Source of the DNA: Microvirga sp. ACRRW
Lineage (GTDB): Bacteria > Pseudomonadota > Alphaproteobacteria > Rhizobiales > Beijerinckiaceae
Assembly: GCF_022346925.1 (NCBI RefSeq)
Contig: NZ_JAKRNJ010000001.1
Location: 682,001-746,000 of the forward strand
Length of the DNA stretch: 64,000 nucleotides
Reading direction: 5' to 3'
Shown: piece after piece, positions 8,431 through 16,552 of the stretch
Position numbering within the stretch: position 1 is the first letter of the stretch
Layout of the letters: each line of letters begins with the position of its first letter
Made by a program: the position numbers and the translations under genes
Notes under the pieces: generated by a model
The model's input: the letters and a program-made list of their open reading frames with translations, nothing else
Told to the model about the DNA's origin: nothing
Databases searched by the model: none

Positions 8431-9236
8431 GACAGAAAGATCATTCGGTCGAAACCATCGCCGCCTGGGTACTCGCACTTCTGTGGCTGCTTCCGCTGGC
8501 TTACAGCCTGTGGAGCGCTTTCCACCCATCAGAGTACGCAACGCGCTTCGACATCACCGCCCCGCTGACCCTCGACAACTTCGTCAAGGCCTGGAACCAG
8601 GCGCCGTTCGCCCGCTATTACCTGAACACCCTGATGTTGGTGACCATGGTGCTGGCCTGCCAGCTCGTGATTGCCACACTCGCGGCCTACGCCTTCGCTC
8701 GCTTCAAGTTCTTCGGGCGCGATGTGCTGTTTGCGCTTGTGCTCGTTCAGCTAATGATCATGCCGGACGTGCTGATCGTGGAGAATTACCGCGTCATCAG
8801 CACATTGAACCTGCTCGACACGATCCCCGCCATCGGCCTTCCCTACATCGCCTCGGCCTTCGGCATCTTCCTGCTGCGCCAGACCTTCAAGGGCGTGCCC
8901 AACGAACTGGTGGACGCTGCGCGCGTGGAAGGGGCCTCTTCGTTCGGCGTCCTGTGGCGCGTCTTCGTGCCGCTCGGCAAGACGACCTACATCGCCTTTG
9001 GTCTCGTCTCCGTGAGCTATCACTGGAACAATTTCCTCTGGCCGCTCATCGTTACTAATTCGGTCGAAAGCCGCCCTCTTACCGTGGGTCTTGCGGTCTT
9101 CGGAGCGCCTGAGACCGGCGTCGATTGGTCGGTGATCACGGCGGCCACCGTCATGACCATGGCGCCGCTGCTTCTTGCTTTCCTCCTTTTTCAGAGGCAG
9201 TTCGTTCAGTCCTTCATGCGGGCAGGCATCCGCTGA
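8427..9236 (+). CDS. ABC importer permease 2 (UgpE/MalG-like)
   Basis: The 269-residue protein starts MRQKDHSVETIAAWVLALLWLLPLAYSLWSAF, the usual first membrane helix of UgpE/MalG proteins. It carries the EAA loop ELVDAARVEGASSFGVLWRVFVPLGK. ATG 8427 overlaps the previous stop by 4 bp; an open frame upstream of it lies inside permease 1 and is a shadow. The C-terminus FVQSFMRAGIR matches the family's usual ending. Confidence 0.92.
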   Translation: MRQKDHSVETIAAWVLALLWLLPLAYSLWSAFHPSEYATRFDITAPLTLDNFVKAWNQAPFARYYLNTLMLVTMVLACQLVIATLAAYAFARFKFFGRDVLFALVLVQLMIMPDVLIVENYRVISTLNLLDTIPAIGLPYIASAFGIFLLRQTFKGVPNELVDAARVEGASSFGVLWRVFVPLGKTTYIAFGLVSVSYHWNNFLWPLIVTNSVESRPLTVGLAVFGAPETGVDWSVITAATVMTMAPLLLAFLLFQRQFVQSFMRAGIR

Positions 9237-10078
9237 TGAAGCTCGTCACTTGGAATGTCCAATGGGGCCTCGGCTGCGACGGCAAGGTCGATCTCAACCG
9301 CATCGTCGAAACGGCGAAAGCGTTGAGCGACGCGGATGTCTTTTGCTTCCAGGAAATCTCGCATGGCTTCGCACCCCATGATGGCGGAGAGGACCAGCCT
9401 GCAATCCTGAGCGATCTCCTACCCGGTTACACGCCAATCTTCCGCCCTGCCGTCGAGCGGCGCGACGAAGAAGGACACCGCCAGGTCTTCGGCAACATGA
9501 TCCTGTCGCGTCTGCCCGTGCTGGAGATCACGAGCCATATGCTGCCATGGCCTGCGACCGAATGCCGGAGCATGCAGCGCCAAGCTCTTGAAGTGATCGT
9601 TTCAACGAGCTTCGGGCCCGTGCGCGTCACCACTTGCCATCTCGAATATCACGCTTTCGAGCATCGGCAGGCGCAGGTCGAGCACATGCGCATGGTGCAC
9701 GAGAACCACGAGAAGCGCATGAGGCTCAGCCATCGCGACACGTCGGCAGGCCCTTACCGCACGCTTCCCGCGCCGGTCGGCGCCATCGTGTGCGGCGACT
9801 TCAATCTTGGCCCCGACGATCCGCTTCACGCCGAGATGCGCAAGCCCTTCGCATCAGGTATTCCAACCTTCGTGGATGCTTGGGCGATTCAGCACGGCGA
9901 TGCTCCGCATGCGCCGACGACGGGAGTTGCTGATTTCAAGCAATGGCCACAGGGCCCACATTGCCGCGACTACATCTTCGTATCGGAAAATTTGGCGGAT
10001 CGGATCACCGATTTGCGCGTCGATGTGGAAACGACGGCATCCGACCATCAGCCGGTTGCAATCACTCTCCGCGCCTAA
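9236..10078 (+). CDS. Endonuclease/exonuclease/phosphatase (EEP) family hydrolase
   Basis: The 280-residue protein begins MKLVTWNVQWGLG and shows EEP metal-site motifs: TWNVQ, FCFQEI, GDFNLGPDD and a terminal SDHQPVAI. The fold hydrolyses phosphodiester or phosphomonoester bonds using Mg2+. It has no signal peptide. Its ATG overlaps the preceding permease stop (TGATG), so it belongs to the importer operon. With the HAD phosphatase it could process an imported phosphodiester such as a glycerophosphodiester; this is inference from context. Confidence 0.82.
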   Translation: MKLVTWNVQWGLGCDGKVDLNRIVETAKALSDADVFCFQEISHGFAPHDGGEDQPAILSDLLPGYTPIFRPAVERRDEEGHRQVFGNMILSRLPVLEITSHMLPWPATECRSMQRQALEVIVSTSFGPVRVTTCHLEYHAFEHRQAQVEHMRMVHENHEKRMRLSHRDTSAGPYRTLPAPVGAIVCGDFNLGPDDPLHAEMRKPFASGIPTFVDAWAIQHGDAPHAPTTGVADFKQWPQGPHCRDYIFVSENLADRITDLRVDVETTASDHQPVAITLRA

Positions 10079-10081
10079 AGA

Positions 10082-10110
10082 AAAGCCGGGCTTCAAGGAG
10101 CCCGGCTTTC
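10082..10110. terminator. Bidirectional terminator between EEP gene and gabD
   Basis: AAAGCCGGGCT and AGCCCGGCTTT form a long GC stem with a short loop between two convergent genes. There are T runs on both strands, so it can serve both transcripts. Confidence 0.85.
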
Positions 10111-10114
10111 TTCA

Positions 10115-11602
10115 TTAGATGCCTGCAAGGCAGACATATTTGATTTCGAGGAAGCCCTCGATTCCGTATTTGGAGCCTTCACGGCCCAAGCCCGATTGCT
10201 TGATCCCGCCGAACGGCGCCATCTCGTTGGCGAGTGCGGGCGTGTTCACGCCCACCATCCCGCTCTCCAGAGCCTCCGCCACACGCCAAACGCGGGCCAT
10301 GTCCTTGGCGTAGAAATAGGACGCCAAACCGAACTCCGTGTCGTTGGCCATGGCGATCACGTCCGCTTCGTCCTTGAACGTGATGATCGGGGCGAGCGGC
10401 GCGAAGGTTTCTTCCTTCGTCACCTTCATGCTCTGGTTAATGCCCGTCATCACCGTAGGCTCGAAGAACGTGCTACCGAGATCCGAGCGCTTGCCGCCCA
10501 CCAGCACCTTGCCGCCCTTGGAGAGGGCATCGGCTACATGGTCTTCCATCTTTGCCACGGCGCGGTCGTCGATCAGCGGGCCCATGGTCACGCCTTCTTC
10601 CGTACCGTGGCCGAGCTTGAGGCCTTTGGCCTTCGCCGCTAGCTTTGTGGCGAAGGCTTCCGCCACGCTCTCCTGCACATAGATGCGGTTGGCGCATACG
10701 CAGGTCTGGCCGGCATTGCGGAATTTCGAGGCGGTTGCTCCATCCACCGCCGCATCGAGATCCGCATCGTCGAACACGATGAAGGGCGCGTTGCCTCCGA
10801 GCTCCAGGGAGAGGCGCTTGATGCTGTCGCCTGCCTCACGCATCAGCCAGCGGCCCACATTGGTGGAGCCGGTGAACGTGATCTTGGCGACCTTCGGATT
10901 GTGGCAGAATTCCTCGCCGATGGGTTTGGCCTCGCTGGTAGTGACCACCGAGAACGCACCCTTCGGCACCCCTGCCCGCTCGGCCAGCACCGCGAGTGCC
11001 AGCGCCGAGAGCGGCGTTTGCGCCGCGGGCTTGAGCACCATGGTGCAGCCCGCAGCCAGTGCAGGACCGACCTTGCGAGTGATCATGCCATTCGGGAAGT
11101 TCCAGGGCGTGATCGCGGCACACACACCCACCGGCTGCTTGAGCACGAGGATGCGCTGGCCCGCATTGGCGCCGGGAATGATATCGCCGTCGATGCGCTT
11201 GGCCTCTTCCGCGAACCACTCGATATAGGCGGCGTTCGAGATCACCTCGCCCTTGGCCTCCGCCAGCGGCTTTCCCTGCTCCGTGGTGAGGATGAGCGCC
11301 AGGTCGTCGGCATTCTCGATGATGAGGTCGTACCACTTCTTCAGGATCTGGCTGCGCTCCTTGGCGGGGCGCTTGGCCCAAGCCTTCTGCATCTCATGAG
11401 CCTTGTCGATGGCCCGGCGGGCAGCATCGGCGCCGAGATCGGGCACATGAGCGATGAGCGCGCCATCGAAGGGATCGTTGACGGGGATGGTCTTGCCGCC
11501 GGAAGCATCGACCCACTCGCCCGCCACATAGGCTTGCGACACCAGCAAAGACGCATCCTTCAGATCGGGGATGCGGCGCTCCGGGGGATTATGAGCGGTC
11601 AT
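10115..11602 (-). CDS. gabD: NAD(P)-dependent succinate-semialdehyde dehydrogenase
   Basis: The 495-residue aldehyde dehydrogenase has the catalytic glutamate in LELGGNAPF, the catalytic cysteine in NAGQTCVCANR, and the cofactor motif FTGSTNVGRWL. Length and motifs fit GabD, which oxidises succinate semialdehyde to succinate in 4-aminobutyrate breakdown. Related aldehyde dehydrogenases of this group accept other aldehydes. It diverges from the Liv-type importer/GMC oxidoreductase operon, so a joint role in oxidising an imported alcohol or amine is possible but unproven. Confidence 0.85.
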   Translation of the reverse strand: MTAHNPPERRIPDLKDASLLVSQAYVAGEWVDASGGKTIPVNDPFDGALIAHVPDLGADAARRAIDKAHEMQKAWAKRPAKERSQILKKWYDLIIENADDLALILTTEQGKPLAEAKGEVISNAAYIEWFAEEAKRIDGDIIPGANAGQRILVLKQPVGVCAAITPWNFPNGMITRKVGPALAAGCTMVLKPAAQTPLSALALAVLAERAGVPKGAFSVVTTSEAKPIGEEFCHNPKVAKITFTGSTNVGRWLMREAGDSIKRLSLELGGNAPFIVFDDADLDAAVDGATASKFRNAGQTCVCANRIYVQESVAEAFATKLAAKAKGLKLGHGTEEGVTMGPLIDDRAVAKMEDHVADALSKGGKVLVGGKRSDLGSTFFEPTVMTGINQSMKVTKEETFAPLAPIITFKDEADVIAMANDTEFGLASYFYAKDMARVWRVAEALESGMVGVNTPALANEMAPFGGIKQSGLGREGSKYGIEGFLEIKYVCLAGI

Positions 11603-11892
11603 GGAGAACTCCAGCCTGGATGATGAAAAGGGTGAGGGGGATATAGGTGCTCGCGGCCGGGCTGCACACTGCTCTGCACGCCGGTCTGGGTTGCCGCAGA
11701 TAGCGGCACTGCCAAGCCTGTACAGACTCTGTCTGGAATAAATGGGTGCGACTTAAGGATGAAGCATCCTCGCATTGCTAAGGCGTACGGTGCCGTTACC
11801 TTGTCTTGACCGGCTTCATGGGGGGTTCCACCATGCGGTCCGATATGTGGCAGGACCAACCTGCCTTTCCGACAACAATGGGAAGGAAGACG

Positions 11893-13101
11893 ATGCGAGT
11901 TCTCAAGCCAATTCTGTTCGCCTTAAGCTGCACCGTGGCGGCACAGGCAGCTTACGCCCAGAAAGTCTCCGACAACGTGGTGAAGATCGGCATTCTGAAC
12001 GATCAATCAGGCGTCTATGCGGATTTCGGCGGAAAATCTTCCGTTGCCGCCGCCCAGATGGCCGTTGAGGATTTCGGCGGCAAGGTTCTCGGCGCCAATA
12101 TCGAGATCGTGAACGCCGATCACCAGAACAAGCCCGACGTGGCCTCCAGCGTCGCCCGCCAGTGGTACGACGCTGACAAGGTCGATGCCATCATGGAGCT
12201 GACCACCTCCTCCGTTGCGCTCGCGGTCCAGGGCCTCTCGAAAGAGAAAAAGAAGATCACCATGACCACCGGTGCGGCAACGACCGATCTCACCGGCAAG
12301 CAGTGCTCGCCTTATGGCTTCCATTGGGCCTACGACACGCATGCCCTGGCCGTCGGCACGGGCGGCGCGCTCGTGGAGAACGGCGGCAATAAGTGGTTCT
12401 TCCTCACTGCCGACTATGCCTTCGGTTACTCTCTTGAAGAGCAGACTTCCAAGTTCGTGAAGTCGAAGGGAGGTCAGGTCGTCGGCTCCGTGCGTCATCC
12501 GCTGGCCGCGACCGATTATTCGTCGTTCTTGCTGCAGGCTCAAAGCTCCGGTGCCAACGTGATCGGCATGGCGAATGCGGGCCTCGACACCGCCAACGCC
12601 ATCAAGCAGGCGGCCGAGTTCGGCATCACCCAGAACGGCACTCGTCTTGCAGCCCTGCTCTTTACGCTCGCCGAAGTGAAAGGTCTGGGCCTTCAGGCCG
12701 CGCAGGGCCTGACGCTGACTGAGGGCTGGTATTGGGACCAGAACGATGAGAACCGCGCCTTCGCCAAGCGTTTCCAGGCCAAGACCGGCAAGATGCCCAA
12801 CATGATCCATATGGGCACCTATTCCACTGTCATGCAGTACCTGAAGGCCGTTCAGAAGACCGGCACGGACGAGACCGAAGCGGTTGCCAAGGCGCTGCAT
12901 GAAATGCCGGTTCAGGACGCTTTCACCAAGAACGGCAAGGTGCTCCCCAACGGCCGCATGGTCTACGACATGTATCTCTTCCAGGTGAAGAAGCCCGATG
13001 AGAGCAAGAGCGAATGGGACATGTACAAGCAGCTCGCCACGATTCCCGGCGATCAGGCCTACATGAAGGCCGCCGACAGCGGCTGCCAGCTCACGCAGTA
13101 A
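11893..13101 (+). CDS. Liv-type ABC importer substrate-binding protein
   Basis: The 402-residue protein starts MRVLKPILFALSCTVAAQAAYA-QKVSDN with a signal peptide cleaved after AYA. The rest is a type-4/LivJ-like periplasmic binding protein (KIGILNDQSGVYADFGGKSSVAAAQMAVEDFGG). GGAAGGAAG just upstream supports ATG 11893; ATG 11878 is a weaker alternative. It heads an operon with both Liv ATPases and both Liv permeases. Such receptors bind branched-chain amino acids, amides, urea or aromatic acids; the ligand here is not evident. Confidence 0.88.
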   Translation: MRVLKPILFALSCTVAAQAAYAQKVSDNVVKIGILNDQSGVYADFGGKSSVAAAQMAVEDFGGKVLGANIEIVNADHQNKPDVASSVARQWYDADKVDAIMELTTSSVALAVQGLSKEKKKITMTTGAATTDLTGKQCSPYGFHWAYDTHALAVGTGGALVENGGNKWFFLTADYAFGYSLEEQTSKFVKSKGGQVVGSVRHPLAATDYSSFLLQAQSSGANVIGMANAGLDTANAIKQAAEFGITQNGTRLAALLFTLAEVKGLGLQAAQGLTLTEGWYWDQNDENRAFAKRFQAKTGKMPNMIHMGTYSTVMQYLKAVQKTGTDETEAVAKALHEMPVQDAFTKNGKVLPNGRMVYDMYLFQVKKPDESKSEWDMYKQLATIPGDQAYMKAADSGCQLTQ

Positions 13102-13116
13102 TCTGAAACATGCAAT

Positions 13117-13146
13117 GGGCGAGGACGGTTTGCGCCGCCCTCGCCC
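13117..13146 (+). other. Hairpin between binding-protein and ATPase genes
   Basis: GGGCGAGG pairs with CCTCGCCC across a 14-nt loop and is followed by TTT only. It probably acts as a partial terminator or 3' stabiliser, lowering expression of the downstream liv genes relative to the binding protein. Confidence 0.6.
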
Positions 13147-13189
13147 TTTCATTCTCAACTCTTCATCGTTCGGGATCGACAGCCGCCAT

Positions 13190-13948
13190 ATGGTCAGTAC
13201 TCAACCGATTTTGAGCGCCACAGGCCTCACCATGGAATTTCGCGGCTTCGTCGCGGTGAAAGACGTGACGTTGTCCGTCAACGAAGGAACGATCCATGCC
13301 TTGATCGGTCCGAACGGCGCCGGCAAGACCACGGTCTTCAACCTTCTCACAAAGTTTCTCACGCCGACGCGCGGGCAGATCAGCTTTCGTGGCAATGACA
13401 TCACCGGCCTAAAGCCCGCCGAAGTGGCGCGGCTCGGCCTCGTACGTTCGTTCCAGATCTCTGCCGTGTTTCCGCATCTGTCGGTTCTCGACAATGTACG
13501 CGTGGCGCTGCAGCGCCCGAAAGGCCTTGCCACCCAGTTCTGGCTTCCCTCCAGCAGCCTTTCGTCGCTCGACGAGCGTGCGCTGGAGCTGATCGATGCA
13601 GTCAATCTCTCGGCTTATGCACATCTGAACGCTTCGGAATTATCCTACGGCCGCAAGCGCGCGCTCGAAATCGCCACGACTCTTGCTCTCGATCCCGCCA
13701 TGCTGCTTCTCGACGAGCCTATGGCCGGCATGGGGCATGAAGACATCGGACGCATCGCCGACCTGATCCGGCGAGTCGCCAAGAACCGAACCGTGCTCAT
13801 GGTGGAGCACAACCTGAATGTGGTGGCTGATCTGTGCGATCGCGTCACGGTTCTCGCCCGTGGCGAGATTCTCTCCGACGGATCCTATGTCACCGTCAGC
13901 GCCGATCCGCGCGTGCGTGAAGCCTATATGGGGACCGAGCATGAGTAA
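13190..13948 (+). CDS. livG: Liv-type ABC importer ATPase LivG
   Basis: The 252-residue ATPase has Walker A GPNGAGKTT, Walker B MLLLDEPMAGMG and the H-loop VEHNLNVV. The signature motif is atypical: LSYGRKRALEIA instead of LSGGQ, as is common in LivG subfamilies. ATG 13190 (MVSTQPILSATGLTMEF) gives the normal LivG length; the open frame upstream is not conserved. It overlaps the following livF by 8 bp. Confidence 0.9.
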   Translation: MVSTQPILSATGLTMEFRGFVAVKDVTLSVNEGTIHALIGPNGAGKTTVFNLLTKFLTPTRGQISFRGNDITGLKPAEVARLGLVRSFQISAVFPHLSVLDNVRVALQRPKGLATQFWLPSSSLSSLDERALELIDAVNLSAYAHLNASELSYGRKRALEIATTLALDPAMLLLDEPMAGMGHEDIGRIADLIRRVAKNRTVLMVEHNLNVVADLCDRVTVLARGEILSDGSYVTVSADPRVREAYMGTEHE

Positions 13949-14648
13949 CGCGCCTCTCCTGGAAGTTCGCGGGCTGAACGCCTGGTACGGAGAAAGCCAC
14001 GTTCTTCACGGCGTCGATCTCGACATCCATGAAGGCGAGACCGTGACGCTTCTCGGCCGCAACGGCGCGGGCAAGACGACGACGCTGCGCGCCATCATGG
14101 GAATCCTGCGCCGCCGACAGGGCGTGATCCGCCTGCGCGGCAAGGATCTGCTTAGCCTTCCCCTGCACAAAGTGGCGCAGGCGGGCATCGGCTATGTGCC
14201 CGAGGAGCGCGGTATCTTCGCCAGCCTCAACGTGGCCGAGAATCTGGTGCTTCCGCCGAACGTCTCGGACGGCGGCATGAGCATGGAAGAGATCTACACG
14301 CTCTTCCCCAACCTGCACGAGCGTCGCTCAAGCCAGGGTACGAAGCTTTCCGGCGGCGAGCAACAGATGCTGGCGATTGCGCGCATTCTGCGCACCGGCG
14401 CACGGATCATCCTGCTCGACGAGCCGACAGAGGGTCTTGCTCCCGTCATCATTCAACGCATCGGCGATGTGCTGGTGGAATTGAAGAAACGCGGCATGAC
14501 GATCCTGCTCGTGGAGCAGAATTTCCGTTTCGCCAAGAAAGTCGCGGACCGTTTCTACCTTATGGAAGACGGACGCATGGTCAATTCCTTCCCAGGTCAT
14601 GAGCTCGATGCGCGCATGGACGAACTCCACGAAGTGCTGGGAGTGTAA
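13941..14648 (+). CDS. livF: Liv-type ABC importer ATPase LivF
   Basis: The 235-residue ATPase has Walker A GRNGAGKTT, the LivF hallmark GIGYVPEERGIFASLNVAENL, signature LSGGEQQMLAIAR, Walker B IILLDEPTEGLAP and H-loop VEQN. LivF pairs with LivG as the ATPase heterodimer on the cytoplasmic face. ATG 13941 overlaps the livG stop, indicating coupled translation. Confidence 0.92.
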   Translation: MSNAPLLEVRGLNAWYGESHVLHGVDLDIHEGETVTLLGRNGAGKTTTLRAIMGILRRRQGVIRLRGKDLLSLPLHKVAQAGIGYVPEERGIFASLNVAENLVLPPNVSDGGMSMEEIYTLFPNLHERRSSQGTKLSGGEQQMLAIARILRTGARIILLDEPTEGLAPVIIQRIGDVLVELKKRGMTILLVEQNFRFAKKVADRFYLMEDGRMVNSFPGHELDARMDELHEVLGV

Positions 14649-14651
14649 CGC

Positions 14652-15539
14652 ATGAGCACGATTTTCGGCATTCCCACCCCCGCCCTCTACGGGCAGATTC
14701 TCATCGGCCTCATCAACGGCTCCTTCTACGCCATGCTCAGCCTCGGCCTCGCCGTGATCTTCGGCCTGTTGCGGGTGATCAATTTCGCGCATGGCGCGCA
14801 GTACATGCTCGGCGCTTTCGCCGCGTATCTCCTGCTGACCTATCTGGGCATCGGCTATTGGCTGTCTCTCGTTCTCGCCCCCCTGATCGTCGGCGCGGTG
14901 GCGATCGTCATCGAGCGCTTCATGCTGCGCCGCCTTTACGGCCTGGATCCTCTCTACGGCCTTCTGCTGACATTCGGTCTGGCGCTCATTCTCGAAGGCG
15001 CCTTCCGCCACTGGTTCGGCGCTGCCGGAAAGCCCTATGCGCCTCCGGCCCAGCTCACCGGCGCACTCAATCTCGGCTTCATGTTCATGCCGATCTATCG
15101 CGGCTGGGTGGTCGTCGCCTCCCTGTTCGTGTGCATCGGCACGTGGCTGCTGATCGAGAAGACGCGGCTTGGCGCTTACCTGCGCGCGGCCACGGAAAAT
15201 GCCACGCTTGTTCAGTCTTTCGGCGTGAACGTGCCGCTGCTTCTCACTCTCACCTATGGCCTAGGGGCTGCCCTTGCCGCGCTTGCGGGCGTTCTGGCTG
15301 CTCCTATCTATCAGGTCAGTCCGCTTATGGGCTCGAACCTCATCATCATCGTCTTTGCCGTGGTCGTCGTCGGTGGCATGGGGTCTATCCTCGGCGCCAT
15401 CGTGACCGGCTACGTGCTCGGTGTTTTGGAAGGCCTGACAAAGGTCTTCTATCCGGAAGCCTCAAGCATTGTTATCTTTGTGATCATGGCCATCGTTCTG
15501 CTCGTCAGGCCGGCAGGTCTCTTCGGGCGGGAGGAGTAA
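14652..15539 (+). CDS. livH: Liv-type ABC importer permease LivH
   Basis: The 295-residue integral membrane protein has the LivH signature GLINGSFYAMLSLGLAVIFGLLRVINFAHG, and about eight hydrophobic segments. It forms the channel with LivM. It starts 3 bp after livF and ends 4 bp before livM in a tight operon. Confidence 0.93.
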   Translation: MSTIFGIPTPALYGQILIGLINGSFYAMLSLGLAVIFGLLRVINFAHGAQYMLGAFAAYLLLTYLGIGYWLSLVLAPLIVGAVAIVIERFMLRRLYGLDPLYGLLLTFGLALILEGAFRHWFGAAGKPYAPPAQLTGALNLGFMFMPIYRGWVVVASLFVCIGTWLLIEKTRLGAYLRAATENATLVQSFGVNVPLLLTLTYGLGAALAALAGVLAAPIYQVSPLMGSNLIIIVFAVVVVGGMGSILGAIVTGYVLGVLEGLTKVFYPEASSIVIFVIMAIVLLVRPAGLFGREE

Positions 15540-15543
15540 CATC

Positions 15544-16518
15544 ATGGCTGTCGGAACTCAGTATCTCGCGGAGCAGCCCAAGCTGCGAACCACCTCGCTC
15601 GTTCTGGGCGCGGTCGCCCTCGCCGGCCTGCTCGCTGCTCCGTTCTTCCTCTATCCCGAATTCCTGATGAGCATTCTGTGCTTCGCGTTGTTCGCCTGCG
15701 CGTTCAACCTGCTCATCGGCTATGTCGGCCTTCTCTCCTTCGGCCATGCCGCCTTTTTCGGCGGCGCTGCCTATTACACCGCGCACGCGGTCAAGGTGTG
15801 GGGCTGGGAGCCGCTGACAGGTATTCTTTTCGGCGCGGCCGGTGCTGCCGCGATGGGGCTCATTATCGGCTTCATCGCCATTCGCCGCCAGGGTATCTAC
15901 TTCGCCATGATCACCCTGGCTCTATCGCAGATGTTCGCCTTCATCTGCCTGCAGGTGCCTTTCACCCATGGTGAGGACGGCATTCAGGGCGTGCCGCGAG
16001 GGCATCTGCTCGGCATCGTCGATCTCAGCCAGCCCCTGGCGATGTATTATGTGACGCTTGCGATCTTCCTATTCGGTGTCTTTGCCATCTGGCGCATCGT
16101 GAACTCGCCTTTCGGCAACATTCTGAAGGCCATTCGCGAGAACGAGCGCCGCGCCGTTTCCCTTGGTTACAGGGTCGACCGCTACAAGCTCGGCGCGTTC
16201 GTCATGTCCGCCGCTCTCGCGGGCCTTGCCGGAGGCACGAAGGCAATCGTGTTCCAGTTTGCGACGCTGACCGACGTGCAATGGCAGATGTCGGGCGAGG
16301 TCATTCTCATGACCCTGCTCGGCGGCATCGGCACCATGATCGGGCCCATGGTCGGCGCGGGCCTTGTCATCGCCCTGCAGAACTATCTCGCTTCGTCCCA
16401 ATTCCCTGTCACCGTTCTGATCGGCATCATCTTCGTCATATGCGTGCTGCTGTTCCGCCGGGGCATCGTGGGCGAGATTTTGGAACTCATGAAGCGCAAG
16501 CCCAAGGGCACGATCTGA
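15544..16518 (+). CDS. livM: Liv-type ABC importer permease LivM
   Basis: The 324-residue membrane protein shows the LivM signature FNLLIGYVGLLSFGHAAFFGGAAY and the coupling helix around RENERRAVSLGYRVDRYKLGAF. A GGGAGGAG ribosome site lies at the livH stop, just before ATG 15544. This gene completes the five-part importer. Confidence 0.93.
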   Translation: MAVGTQYLAEQPKLRTTSLVLGAVALAGLLAAPFFLYPEFLMSILCFALFACAFNLLIGYVGLLSFGHAAFFGGAAYYTAHAVKVWGWEPLTGILFGAAGAAAMGLIIGFIAIRRQGIYFAMITLALSQMFAFICLQVPFTHGEDGIQGVPRGHLLGIVDLSQPLAMYYVTLAIFLFGVFAIWRIVNSPFGNILKAIRENERRAVSLGYRVDRYKLGAFVMSAALAGLAGGTKAIVFQFATLTDVQWQMSGEVILMTLLGGIGTMIGPMVGAGLVIALQNYLASSQFPVTVLIGIIFVICVLLFRRGIVGEILELMKRKPKGTI

Positions 16519-16552
16519 CGACGATACCCTTGGCTATCGATTGAGGCGTGTC

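Noticed and set aside
12007..13158. Long minus-strand frame opposite the Liv binding-protein gene
   Set aside because: Shadow of a well-supported plus-strand gene; no ribosome site and no recognisable motif.
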